From the NCBI GenBank assembly GCA_964569265.1, contig CAZMTO010000030.1:1-18211 (forward strand): a DNA stretch of 18,211 bases. Direction: 5' to 3'. The notes beneath the pieces were generated by a model. It did not search any database and was not told the DNA's origin. It worked only from the letters and a program-made list of their open reading frames with translations. Made by a program: the position numbers and the translations under genes. Shown piece by piece: positions 1-7,204 of the stretch (position 1 is the stretch's first letter; every line of letters starts with the position of its first letter). The DNA is from Avidehalobacter sp964569265 (lineage in GTDB: Bacteria; Bacillota; Dehalobacteriia; UBA4068; UBA4997).

Positions 1-113
1 TGCAGCTTGCTCGACAAAATACAATCACTCCTTGCATATGGCGCACATTTGCCCTTCCGGTATGCTAACAAGGTTGGCTGGGGCACTCTTGAGCTTCCTT
101 GAGTTTGGGTGGT
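1..113 (+). repeat. Intergenic repeat copy, left edge
   Basis: Non-coding sequence sharing blocks with other intergenic sites in this window. Bases 1-55 (TGCAGCTTGCTCG, CAAAA, then GCGCACATTTGCCCTT) match the reverse complement of about 8331-8385. Bases 80-113 match 18042-18075 at 30 of 34 positions (GGGGCACTCTTG, then TTTGGGTGGT). It is therefore a mosaic carrying parts of both the middle and right-edge copies, truncated by the window start. No credible ORF lies in it. Confidence 0.75.
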
Positions 114-150
114 CTGTCCATTGCCTAAAAAGCTTGGGTTTAGCTACATC

Positions 151-180
151 ATAAAAACCTAATAAAACCTAATAAAACCG
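151..180 (+). repeat. Three tandem 10-bp units (AATAAAACCT)
   Basis: Three consecutive 10-base units are seen: ATAAAAACCT, AATAAAACCT and AATAAAACCG. They sit between the left-edge repeat and the hairpin at 181-222. Function unknown; this could be slippage-prone AT-rich spacer. Confidence 0.6.
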
Positions 181-222
181 GAAAATCGTGGTGTTATCCA
201 GCATAGCGGCGCCACGATTTTC
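181..222 (+). terminator. Hairpin, terminator or attenuator, before the cyclodeaminase gene
   Basis: An 11-bp perfect stem, GAAAATCGTGG with CCACGATTTTC, encloses a 20-base loop and is followed by TTATT. A-rich sequence precedes it, so it could act in either direction. Only about 20 bases separate it from the ribosome binding site of the gene at 255, and I see no clear promoter in between. It may end an upstream transcript or act as a leader attenuator. Confidence 0.55.
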
Positions 223-254
223 TTATTAAAATATATTGCTACGGAGGTTTTGCC

Positions 255-887
255 ATGACTGATTTTATGCAGCTTAATTTACAAAATTTTGCCGATGCAA
301 CTGCTTCTACGGCGCCGGTGCCCGGTGGCGGCGGGGCGGCGGCTTACAGCGGTGCTTTGGGTATGGCCCTGGTAAATATGGTGGCCGGGCTTACCGTTGG
401 CAAAAAAAAATATGCCGATGTTGAGCCGGAGATAAAAAATCTGTTGGCGCAGGGAGAAGACATACGCGCGGCCTTGCTGGCAGCAGTAGAGCAGGACGCG
501 GCTGCTTTTGCCCCGCTGGCGGCTGCTTATGCCCTGCCCAACACCACCGACGAAGAAAAGGCAGCCAAAGTCGAGGAGCTTTCGGTGTGTAGCCTGCGGG
601 CGGCCAAGGTGCCTATGTTAGCTATGGAGCAGGCATTAAACGGGTTAAAAATTGCCCGGCGCGTTGCCGAAATCGGCAGCCGTTTGGTAATATCCGATGC
701 GGGCTGCGGCGCGGCCTTGCTGTTGGCGGCGGTAAACAGCTTTGATTTTACCGTGCGTATAAATTTGGGCGCTATTGCCGACGCTGCTTATGTGGCCGAT
801 GTGCGGGCGCGCCTTGGTGAAATTTGCCGGGAGGCGGCCGAGCTGGAGCAGCAGGCAAGGCAGTTGGCCAACGAACGCCTTTTGTAG
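255..887 (+). CDS. Cyclodeaminase/cyclohydrolase family protein (FTCD_C domain)
   Basis: The 210-residue protein matches the stand-alone FTCD C-terminal family, soluble cytoplasmic helical enzymes acting on one-carbon tetrahydrofolate derivatives as formimidoyl-THF cyclodeaminase or methenyl-THF cyclohydrolase (FchA). The family hallmark is near the N-terminus: PVPGGGG at residues 21-27, followed by the helix YSGALGMALVNMVAGLT and GKKKY. Length is as expected for a single-domain member. The ATG is set by CGGAGG at 242-247, about 7 bases upstream. It appears monocistronic, with a hairpin just upstream and a strong terminator at 905-937. No glutamate formiminotransferase or formyl-THF ligase is nearby, so the choice between cyclodeaminase and cyclohydrolase cannot be made from context. 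Family assignment is firm; the exact reaction is not. Confidence 0.85.
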   Translation: MTDFMQLNLQNFADATASTAPVPGGGGAAAYSGALGMALVNMVAGLTVGKKKYADVEPEIKNLLAQGEDIRAALLAAVEQDAAAFAPLAAAYALPNTTDEEKAAKVEELSVCSLRAAKVPMLAMEQALNGLKIARRVAEIGSRLVISDAGCGAALLLAAVNSFDFTVRINLGAIADAAYVADVRARLGEICREAAELEQQARQLANERLL

Positions 888-904
888 GCGCTGAAAGCAC
901 AAAC

Positions 905-937
905 AAAAATGCAGAGGTTTGGACCTCTGCATTTTTT
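905..937 (+). terminator. Rho-independent terminator of the cyclodeaminase gene
   Basis: The stem AATGCAGAGGT with ACCTCTGCATT (11 bp) and a TTGG loop is followed by a T run, 20 bases after the stop codon. Confidence 0.92.
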
Positions 938-953
938 GTGTTAATTATGGCTA

Positions 954-982
954 TTGAGAAAAGCTGTTTTGTGTGTTACAAT
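954..982 (+). promoter_or_regulatory. ychF promoter
   Basis: TTGAGA at 954-959 and TACAAT at 977-982 are separated by 17 bases. The site lies just after the preceding terminator and about 40 bases before the ychF start. Confidence 0.75.
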
Positions 983-1021
983 AGTAAAAATAAACCAGAT
1001 GCTAAGGAGATGTAATTATAT

Positions 1022-2125
1022 ATGAAATTAGGTATAGTGGGGCTTCCGAACGTTGGCAAAAGCACACTGTTTAATGCCATAACCAATGCCGGTGCAGAAT
1101 CGGCGAACTACCCGTTTTGTACTATTGAACCTAACGTGGGTATGGTGGCTGTGCCGGATAAACGTCTTGATGTTTTAACAGAGCTGCATAAATCGGCCAA
1201 AACCGTGCCGGCGTTTATTGAATTTGTGGATATTGCCGGTTTGGTGCGCGGTGCCAGCCGCGGCGAGGGTTTGGGCAACAAGTTTTTGTCGCACATTAGA
1301 GAGGTGGACGCGATAGTACACGTGGTACGCTGCTTTGACAGTGATACCATTGTACACGTAGAAGGCAGTGTAGACCCCCTGCGTGATATGGAAACTATTG
1401 ACCTTGAGCTGATTTTGGCTGATTTGGAAACGCTGGAAAAGCGCTACGACAAAGCCAGCCGTCTGGTGCTTAAGGGTGAAAAATCGGCGGCGGCCGAGGC
1501 TAAGCTTTTGGGTGAGCTTAAACAGTTGTTGGAAGATGGCCGCCCGGCACGTGCCTATGATTTTAGCGACGATGACAAAGAGATTATTCACGATTTGAAT
1601 TTGCTGACGGTTAAGCCGGTGGTTTATGCCGCCAATATGGACGAAGCGGCTTTTAGTGAATATACGGCGGGGAATCCTAATGAATATTATACCAAGCTGG
1701 CGGAGCGTGCTGCCGAAGAAGGTGCGGCGGTGCTGCCTATTTGCGCGCAGTTAGAGCAGGATATTGCCGAGCTGGAGCCGGAAGAAAAGCAGATGTTTTT
1801 GGCGGAAATTGGCCTGGAGGAAAGCGGCTTAGACCGTTTGATAAGGGTTAGCTATGATTTACTGGGTTTGATAAGCTTTTTGACCACCGGTGCCGACGAA
1901 ACCCGTGCCTGGACGATTACCAAGGGCACCAAGGCGCCGCAGGCTGCCGGCAAAATTCACACGGATTTTGAACGCGGCTTTATACGGGCCGAAACTGTTG
2001 CCTATGATGACCTGATGGCGGCGGGCTCGATGGTTAAAGCCAGAGAAAAGGGGCTTATACGCAGCGAAGGCAAGGAGTATGTGGTTAAAGACGGTGACAT
2101 TATTTTGTTCCGCTTTAACGTTTGA
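1022..2125 (+). CDS. ychF: Redox-regulated ATPase YchF (OLA1 family, Obg-related)
   Basis: The 367-residue protein is a full-length YchF/OLA1 P-loop NTPase, a cytoplasmic, ribosome-associated protein that hydrolyses ATP rather than GTP and is linked to stress and translation control. The G1 loop GLPNVGKST is at residues 7-15, G3 DIAG at 70-73, and the G4 position reads NMDE at 205-208. The NxxE form replaces NKxD and marks the ATP-preferring YchF branch. A C-terminal TGS domain (about 284-366) ends in VVKDGDIILFRFNV, typical of the family. The start is supported by AAGGAGA at 1004-1010. The gene has its own promoter (954-982) and a terminator (2141-2182), so it is probably monocistronic. Nothing looks truncated. 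Confidence 0.97.
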   Translation: MKLGIVGLPNVGKSTLFNAITNAGAESANYPFCTIEPNVGMVAVPDKRLDVLTELHKSAKTVPAFIEFVDIAGLVRGASRGEGLGNKFLSHIREVDAIVHVVRCFDSDTIVHVEGSVDPLRDMETIDLELILADLETLEKRYDKASRLVLKGEKSAAAEAKLLGELKQLLEDGRPARAYDFSDDDKEIIHDLNLLTVKPVVYAANMDEAAFSEYTAGNPNEYYTKLAERAAEEGAAVLPICAQLEQDIAELEPEEKQMFLAEIGLEESGLDRLIRVSYDLLGLISFLTTGADETRAWTITKGTKAPQAAGKIHTDFERGFIRAETVAYDDLMAAGSMVKAREKGLIRSEGKEYVVKDGDIILFRFNV

Positions 2126-2140
2126 TTTTTAGTGAAATAA

Positions 2141-2182
2141 AACAGCAGCGTACCGTCTGATGGGCGGCACGCTGTTTTTTTT
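2141..2182 (+). terminator. Bidirectional terminator between ychF and the M23 peptidase gene
   Basis: CAGCGT pairs with ACGCTG, followed by one mismatch and five more pairs, with loop TGATG. A run of eight T follows on the + strand. On the - strand the stem is followed by TTTTATTT, so it can end both convergent genes. Confidence 0.88.
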
Positions 2183-2195
2183 GTATAAAATAAAA

Positions 2196-2888
2196 TTATA
2201 CGGAAAGCTCGGTAAAGTATTTTACAGGGTTAATAAAAACGCCGTCTTTAATAAGTTCAAGGTGCAGGTGTGGGCCGGTGCTGTTGCCGGTGGAGCCGAC
2301 GAGAGCGATTTTTTGCCCCTGCTTTACGGTGTCGCCGGGCTTTACCAAAACCCGGCTGCAATGGGCGTAGTGGGTTTGCCAGCCATTACCGTGATCTATT
2401 TGTACGGCGTTGCCGTAAACGCTGTTTTGCCAGCCGGCTATGGTAACGGTGCCGCTGTGGGCTGCCAAAATGGGGGTATTGGCATCGGCGGCAATATCTG
2501 TGCCGTGGTGCGGTGTGGCGGTGCGTTGGCTGGCAAAGGGGCTGGTTATAATACCCTTTAGCGGGGCTAACCACACCGGGGCAGTGCGGCTTTGGCGCAG
2601 GCTTGGGCTGCTGCGGGCGGCAAGGGCGCTGCGGGCGGCAAATTCGTCCTGCGGCAAAAGCAAAATTTCTCCGCCGCGGCAGCAATACCCCGGTGATAAA
2701 TTGTTGATGGCGGCCAGCAGATCGGTATCCCAGCCGGTGCGGCGTGCCAACATAACAAAGCTGTCGCCGGGGCAGGCAGTGTAGGTACGTACACCGTCAG
2801 GGGGCAGGGCAGCCGCCGACTGACCGCAATGTCCGCAGAAAAACAGCCCCAACAGCAGGGCGCAGGCGGTGGTGGTTGGTTTGGGCAA
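2196..2888 (-). CDS. Secreted LysM-M23 family metalloendopeptidase
   Basis: The 230-residue protein is predicted to be exported and to cut peptidoglycan cross-bridges. I place the start at a TTG (2886-2888) because a strong AAGGAGG lies at 2898-2904, 9 bases upstream, and a hydrophobic signal segment follows immediately (ALLLGLFFCGH to QSAAA, residues 10-27). Upstream in-frame codons lack a site like this and would extend towards lgt. A LysM-like domain spans about 35-80 (PGDSF to ILLLPQ). The M23 domain spans about 110-225, with zinc ligands H127 and D131 (HHGTD), catalytic-type H176 (YAH) and HLH at 207-209, so it should be active. Several cysteines lie around the LysM domain. It is transcribed alone, divergent from lgt and convergent with ychF. 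Confidence 0.9.
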   Translation of the reverse strand: MPKPTTTACALLLGLFFCGHCGQSAAALPPDGVRTYTACPGDSFVMLARRTGWDTDLLAAINNLSPGYCCRGGEILLLPQDEFAARSALAARSSPSLRQSRTAPVWLAPLKGIITSPFASQRTATPHHGTDIAADANTPILAAHSGTVTIAGWQNSVYGNAVQIDHGNGWQTHYAHCSRVLVKPGDTVKQGQKIALVGSTGNSTGPHLHLELIKDGVFINPVKYFTELSV

Positions 2889-2915
2889 GGTGGGTGGCCT
2901 CCTTAATAAAAATGC

Positions 2916-2945
2916 TGTATATTTGCAATTAAAGCGCTGTATCAA
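2916..2945 (-). promoter_or_regulatory. Candidate promoter of the M23 peptidase gene
   Basis: Reading the minus strand, TTGATA (2940-2945) is followed after 18 bases by TATACA (2916-2921). Transcription would start a few bases before the AAGGAGG at 2898-2904, which also supports the TTG start. Confidence 0.45.
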
Positions 2946-3007
2946 TATATATTCCCCGGGGCGGCAAATAATATCCGCGGTGGGTGGTATATGTTTAAAA
3001 ATTGTGC

Positions 3008-3013
3008 TATACT
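3008..3013 (+). promoter_or_regulatory. Candidate -10 box for lgt
   Basis: TATACT lies 33 bases before the lgt start and just upstream of AGGAGGT. The -35 position (around 2985-2990) has no good match, so this is tentative. Confidence 0.35.
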
Positions 3014-3045
3014 TTAAACACTGATATTTTGGCAGGAGGTTTGGT

Positions 3046-3822
3046 ATGTTACCCATTGCATTGGAATTTGGGCCGTTTACCGTGCGCTGGTACGGCATTT
3101 TGATAGTAAGCGGTATTGTTATGGCTATTTTGCTGTGCCGCTTTTTGGCAGCTAAATTTGATTATACGTTAGACGATATTATGGATGTGGCGCTGGTTAC
3201 GGTGCCGCTGGGCATAATTTGCGCCAGAGCTTATTATGTGGCTTTTAGCTGGGGTTATTACAGCCAACACCCGGCCGAAATTGTGGCTGTTTGGCACGGC
3301 GGGCTGGCGGTGCATGGGTCTTTGCTGGGCGGTATGCTGGGGCTTTGGCTGGTGGCGCGGCACAAGGGGCAGTTGTTTAGGCTTTGGGCCGATATTATTG
3401 CGCCGGGGCTTATTTTGGCGCAGGCTATTGGTCGCTGGGGCAACTTTTTTAATCAGGAGGCATACGGCTACGAAACCGATGTGCCGTGGGCTATGTTTAT
3501 TGACGGCGCTTACCGCCACCCGACTTTTTTGTACGAAAGCATTTGGGATGCACTGGGCTGCCTGCTGCTGCTGTTTTTGTGGCGGCGCTGGCAGGGGCGC
3601 AAAACAGGTGATATTGCGGCAATGTATTTAATGTATTATTCGGTGGGGCGCTGCGTTATAGAAGGCTTTAGAACCGACAGCCTGATGCTTGGGCCGCTGC
3701 GTATGGCGCAGGTTATAAGCATTGTGGGTGTGCTGGCTGGTTTGTTTATGCTGGCGTTTAACCGCAAATATCCGTGTAAATTAAACAGTAAGGTTAAAAA
3801 AAGCGGCAAAAGGGGCAGGTAA
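3046..3822 (+). CDS. lgt: Prolipoprotein diacylglyceryl transferase Lgt
   Basis: The 258-residue polytopic membrane enzyme transfers diacylglycerol from phosphatidylglycerol to the lipobox cysteine of prelipoproteins, the first step of lipoprotein maturation. The Lgt signature GRWGNFFNQEAYG is at residues 129-141. Other family motifs are HGGLAVHG (84-91), HPTFLYE (158-164) and GRCVIEGFRTD (201-211). Several hydrophobic segments alternate with loops, for example about 14-34, 46-66, 92-104, 117-128, 168-180 and 222-237. The basic tail KKSGKRGR is probably cytoplasmic. The ATG follows AGGAGGT at 3034-3040. It lies 4 bases upstream of the SDR gene and is probably co-transcribed with it. Confidence 0.97.
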   Translation: MLPIALEFGPFTVRWYGILIVSGIVMAILLCRFLAAKFDYTLDDIMDVALVTVPLGIICARAYYVAFSWGYYSQHPAEIVAVWHGGLAVHGSLLGGMLGLWLVARHKGQLFRLWADIIAPGLILAQAIGRWGNFFNQEAYGYETDVPWAMFIDGAYRHPTFLYESIWDALGCLLLLFLWRRWQGRKTGDIAAMYLMYYSVGRCVIEGFRTDSLMLGPLRMAQVISIVGVLAGLFMLAFNRKYPCKLNSKVKKSGKRGR

Positions 3823-3826
3823 TATT

Positions 3827-4561
3827 ATGGCTAAGGTGGCATTGGTAACCGGCGGCAGCCGGGGTATTGGCCGGGCTGCGGCATTGCGTTTGGCGCAGAG
3901 CGGCTGGCAGGTGGCGGTAAATTATTGCAGCAGCGGTGCGGCGGCGCAGGCGGTGTGTGATGAAATTGCGGCGGCAGGCGGCAGGGCGCAGGCTTATGCT
4001 GCTGATGTTGCCGACGAAGCGCAGGTGGCGGCAATGTTTGAACAGATAAAAAACACCCTGGGGCAGCCGGGCTTGCTGGTGAATAATGCCGGGGTGGCAC
4101 ATTTTGGGTTGTTGCAGGATGTGACAGCAGAGCAATGGCGCAGGCTTATGGCGGTAGATTTGGACGGCGCGTTTTATTGCTGCAAACAGGCGCTGCCTGC
4201 TATGATAGCGGCTAAGCAGGGCTGCATTATCAATGTGGCATCGGTGTGGGGAGAAGTTGGCGCAAGCTGTGAGGTGGCGTATTCGGCGGCCAAGGGCGGG
4301 CTTATTGCGTTTAGCCGGGCATTGGCTAAAGAGGTTGGCCCCAGTGGCGTGCGGGTTAACTGCGTTACCCCCGGAGTTATTGCCACCGATATGAACGCGC
4401 GCCTTAGCGCGGCAGATATGCAGGAGCTGGCGGCTTGTACGCCGCTTGAACGCATTGGAACGGCGGACGAGGTGGCGGCGTTGATAGAATTTTTGGCTGA
4501 TGACAGAGCCGGGTTTGTTACCGGTGAGGTTATTGGGGTGAACGGCGGCTTTAGGGGTTGA
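3827..4561 (+). CDS. Short-chain dehydrogenase, FabG-like; probable EF-P 5-aminopentanone reductase
   Basis: The 244-residue protein is a classical NAD(P)H-dependent SDR: cofactor loop TGGSRGIG (residues 8-15), NNAG (86-89), and catalytic S139, Y152 and K156 (YSAAK). FabG, the 3-oxoacyl-ACP reductase, is the default annotation. However, the active-site stretch SVWGEVGASCEVAYS resembles, from memory, the YmfI-type elongation factor P 5-aminopentanone reductase more than FabG, which normally has a VVGxxGNxGQxNY-type sequence here. YmfI-type enzymes reduce a 5-aminopentanonyl group on an EF-P lysine to 5-aminopentanol. No fab genes and no efp gene are in the window. The start is 4 bases after the lgt stop, with a GGGGCAGG-type site inside lgt, so the two are probably one operon. 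SDR membership is certain; the substrate is inference. Confidence 0.8.
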   Translation: MAKVALVTGGSRGIGRAAALRLAQSGWQVAVNYCSSGAAAQAVCDEIAAAGGRAQAYAADVADEAQVAAMFEQIKNTLGQPGLLVNNAGVAHFGLLQDVTAEQWRRLMAVDLDGAFYCCKQALPAMIAAKQGCIINVASVWGEVGASCEVAYSAAKGGLIAFSRALAKEVGPSGVRVNCVTPGVIATDMNARLSAADMQELAACTPLERIGTADEVAALIEFLADDRAGFVTGEVIGVNGGFRG

Positions 4562-4590
4562 CGGGCTGCTGCGGTATTAAAAAGCATATA

Positions 4591-4623
4591 AAAAGCCACC
4601 GGCATTGCACCGGTGGCTTGTTT
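4591..4623 (+). terminator. Bidirectional terminator between the SDR gene and dapL
   Basis: AAGCCACCGG (4593-4602) pairs with CCGGTGGCTT (4610-4619) around a 7-base loop. On the minus strand the stem is followed by TTTTTATAT, a strong U tract for dapL. On the plus strand it is followed by GTTTGTTTTG. Confidence 0.85.
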
Positions 4624-4633
4624 GTTTTGCAGA

Positions 4634-5836
4634 TTATTTGCCAAAGTAGTCGGTAAAGCGCTGCATAGCTTTTATGGTAGCTTCGCGGGTGCCAAAGCCG
4701 GTAAGGCGGAAGTAACCTTCGCCGGCGGCACCAAAGCCGCTGCCCGGTGTGCCGACAATGTTAAGCCTGGTAAGCAGCAGGTCAAAAAATTCCCACGAGG
4801 TTAAACCGTTGGGGGCTTTTAACCAAACATACGGCGAATGTTCGCCGCCAAAGCAGGTAAAGCCCAGTTTGGTAAGGCCGTCTTTTATGATAGCGGCGTT
4901 TTGCTTATAAAAGTCCAGAGTTTCGGCCACCTGCTGTTTGCCTTCGTCGGTGTAAATGGCGGCAGCGCCTTTTTGCACAACGTAGGGCACGCCGTTAAAC
5001 TTGGTGGTGTGGCGGCGGTTCCACAGATGGTTTAAGCTTACCTGTTGGCCGTCGGGGGTTTTGCCCATAAGCTGTTTGGGAACTATGGTGTAGGCGCAGC
5101 GGGTGCCGGTAAAGCCGGCTGTTTTGGAAAAGCTGCAAAATTCTATGGCGCAGTCTTTGGCACCTTCGATTTCGTAAATGCTGGCGGGAAGATTGGGGTC
5201 ACTGATAAAGGCTTTATAGGCGGCATCGAACAGCAGCAGGGCATTGTGCTGCTTTGCCCAGTTTACCCAGGCGGTAAGTTGGTCTTTGGTTAAAACCGAG
5301 CCGGTGGGGTTGTTGGGTGAGCAGAGATAGACGATATCAGCGTGAAAATTGGGCGGCAGAGCGCAAAAACCGTCAGCTTCGCCGGTGGGCAGCATTTTTA
5401 TGGTGCGGCCGGCCATAACGTTGGTATCTACATAAACCGGGTAAACGGGATCCGGTATGGCGACAATGTTGGCGGTGCCTAAAATGTCGCCAATGTTGCC
5501 GGTGTCGCTTTTGCTGCCGTCACTGATAAAAATTTCATCGTCGGCAATTTCGATACCGCGGGCGGCGTAGTCGTTTTGCAAAATGGCCTGCTTTAAAAAG
5601 TCGTAGCCTTGTTCCGGCCCATAACCGTGGAAGCCTTCGGCAGTGGCCATATCCCGCACGGCCTGCTGCATAGCGGCAATAACGGCGGGGCACAGCGGGC
5701 GTGTAACATCACCGATACCAAGGTTTATTATGTCGGCATCGGGGTGGGCGGCGCGGTATTCCTCACGCTTTTTGGCGATGGTGGAAAACAGGTAGCTTTC
5801 GTTTAATTTGGTGTAATTTTCGTTTATAAATACCAT
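4634..5836 (-). CDS. dapL: LL-diaminopimelate aminotransferase
   Basis: The 400-residue class I/II PLP-dependent aminotransferase converts tetrahydrodipicolinate directly to LL-diaminopimelate with glutamate as amino donor. It bypasses the succinylase and acetylase branches and feeds peptidoglycan and lysine synthesis. DapL features seen: N-terminal NENYTKLNESYLFS and NLGIGDVTRPL (residues 38-48), FHGYGPEQGY (69-78), SPNNPTG (173-179), D204 to Y207, and the PLP lysine K238 in SFSKTAGFTGTRCAY. Length is close to the usual 400-410. The ATG follows GGAGG at 5846-5850 on the minus strand. It has its own promoter (5886-5914), nested in the terminator of the operon upstream, and ends at the bidirectional terminator 4591-4623. 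No other lysine genes are adjacent. Confidence 0.96.
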   Translation of the reverse strand: MVFINENYTKLNESYLFSTIAKKREEYRAAHPDADIINLGIGDVTRPLCPAVIAAMQQAVRDMATAEGFHGYGPEQGYDFLKQAILQNDYAARGIEIADDEIFISDGSKSDTGNIGDILGTANIVAIPDPVYPVYVDTNVMAGRTIKMLPTGEADGFCALPPNFHADIVYLCSPNNPTGSVLTKDQLTAWVNWAKQHNALLLFDAAYKAFISDPNLPASIYEIEGAKDCAIEFCSFSKTAGFTGTRCAYTIVPKQLMGKTPDGQQVSLNHLWNRRHTTKFNGVPYVVQKGAAAIYTDEGKQQVAETLDFYKQNAAIIKDGLTKLGFTCFGGEHSPYVWLKAPNGLTSWEFFDLLLTRLNIVGTPGSGFGAAGEGYFRLTGFGTREATIKAMQRFTDYFGK

Positions 5837-5851
5837 TTGGGGTTACCTCCG

Positions 5852-5890
5852 AATAAAAATAAGCAGCACAATATTTGTACTGCTTATTAT
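5852..5890 (-). terminator. Terminator of the fba-glycosyltransferase operon, overlapping the dapL promoter
   Basis: On the minus strand AATAAGCAG (from 5888 to 5880) pairs with CTGCTTATT (5866 to 5858). Inside, ACAA pairs with TTGT around a 3-base loop after one mismatch. The stem runs into TTTTTATT. It lies about 60 bases after the glycosyltransferase stop and shares bases with the dapL -10 box. Confidence 0.82.
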
Positions 5891-5914
5891 AGATTATTTT
5901 AGGCACTTGTGCAA
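5886..5914 (-). promoter_or_regulatory. dapL promoter
   Basis: On the minus strand TTGCAC (5909-5914) and a perfect TATAAT (5886-5891) are separated by 17 bases. The predicted start near 5879 gives a leader of about 43 bases. No lysine riboswitch fits in so short a leader. Confidence 0.8.
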
Positions 5915-5950
5915 TAGCCGGGCAAAGTGTATTCATAAAACATTGGCGGC

Positions 5951-7204
5951 TTATTGCGGGCGCTTGTAAATTTTGCCTACGGCGTTGTTAAGCTTGCGTT
6001 TTACCTTAAAGCCAAGGCGGGGGGTATCCTGCCGCTGTTGGCGGTGTTCGGCAGCTTCGGCATAAACGGCCAGCAGGTTTTGCGCCAGGGTTTCGTAGCC
6101 TTTTTTGGCTACTGATTCTCGTGTGGCGTCGGATAGCTGCTGTTTTTGTTCTGCCGACATATTCTTCCAGATAAGCAGCTTTTGGCGCATATCCTGGGCA
6201 TCGTGGAAGATGAAGCCGTTTTGCCCTTCGGCTATCTGGTCGCCGTTTATCGGGTCGTTTAATTGCAGCACCGGCAGGCCGCTGGCCATACCTTCTAACA
6301 TAGATATGGAGTTGGTGTCGGAAAGTGAAGCCGTGGCATAAAGGCTGCCCATAGCCAGATAAGGCGGTATATCATTGTGCTGCACCATACCGGGGAACAC
6401 TACCATATCGCTTATACCAAGTTGTTCGGCCTGCGCTATAAGTTCGGGGCGGGCCGGGCCGTCACCTACTATCATCAGTTTAAGGTTATCATCCGGCTTA
6501 ACGGCTTTAGCCCAGCAGTCAACCAGAACATCGCAGCTTTTTTCTCGCCCAAGGCGGCCGATAAACAGCACGTAATCGCAGGTGTCCGGCAAATTGTGCT
6601 GTTGGCGCACGGCGGCAATTTGCTGCGGTGTAACGGCACCCTTGGCAAATTTATCCAGCTCTACGGGGTTGGGTATAACGTGTACGGGGCGGTGTTGACC
6701 CACTTTATCTACGTATTCCTGACATTTTAAGGACGGACCGGTAATAGCGTCACAGTTTTTAATATACCGGCTGAAAAATTTGTGAGAAAGCCTGCGTGCT
6801 GCCGGTACAAACGGCTTGGGTGCAACATAGTAAACATAGTCATCATACATGGTGTGCAGGGTGTAAACCAGCGGCACCTTATGATGCAGCGCCCAGTTCA
6901 TACCAAAATAGCCAATGCCGAATTCGGTATGCAGGTGAACAATGTCCGGATTAAAGGCGTTGATATATTCGGCGCGTTCTTTGCTCCACGGCTTGGATAT
7001 GGTGTAGCCGTAAAATTTTTGTGACACTACGCCGGGGCAATACAAAACGTTATCTTTAAGCACGTGGCGGCCGTAGGAATTATCGCCGCAAACCACCAGA
7101 ACTTCGTGGCCGAGACGTTCTAAACCGACGCGCAGGGCGTGTACGTGGGTTACTACGCCGCTGATATTAGGCAGGTAGGTTTCTGCAAAAAGGGCTATAC
7201 GCAT
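5951..7204 (-). CDS. Family 4 glycosyltransferase, glycolipid-type
   Basis: The 417-residue protein is a GT-B fold retaining glycosyltransferase. The N-terminal acceptor domain opens with FAETYLPNISGVVTHV and GLERLGHEV (about 6-36), the usual start of the GT4 group that includes diacylglycerol glucosyltransferases. HTEFGIG (92-98) and YTLHTMYDDYVYY (114-126) also recall that group. The donor domain has IGRLGREKS (215-223), VGDGP (246-250) and LEGMASGLPVL (303-313). The EX7E motif reads D296 to E304, so the first glutamate is aspartate. The tail is basic (VKRKLNNAVGKIYKRPQ), consistent with peripheral membrane contact. The ATG overlaps the fba stop by one base, which suggests translational coupling; no strong ribosome site of its own is visible. 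Likely role is membrane glycolipid synthesis, but donor and acceptor cannot be read from sequence. Confidence 0.88.
   Translation of the reverse strand: MRIALFAETYLPNISGVVTHVHALRVGLERLGHEVLVVCGDNSYGRHVLKDNVLYCPGVVSQKFYGYTISKPWSKERAEYINAFNPDIVHLHTEFGIGYFGMNWALHHKVPLVYTLHTMYDDYVYYVAPKPFVPAARRLSHKFFSRYIKNCDAITGPSLKCQEYVDKVGQHRPVHVIPNPVELDKFAKGAVTPQQIAAVRQQHNLPDTCDYVLFIGRLGREKSCDVLVDCWAKAVKPDDNLKLMIVGDGPARPELIAQAEQLGISDMVVFPGMVQHNDIPPYLAMGSLYATASLSDTNSISMLEGMASGLPVLQLNDPINGDQIAEGQNGFIFHDAQDMRQKLLIWKNMSAEQKQQLSDATRESVAKKGYETLAQNLLAVYAEAAEHRQQRQDTPRLGFKVKRKLNNAVGKIYKRPQ

Noticed and set aside
181..254. THF riboswitch before the folate enzyme gene
   Set aside because: The single long-loop hairpin does not show the conserved junction and pseudoknot segments of the THF riboswitch.
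2889..3098. Longer start for the M23 peptidase, overlapping lgt
   Set aside because: It would put about 70 residues before the signal peptide. The TTG at 2886-2888 has an ideal AAGGAGG and a candidate promoter just upstream.
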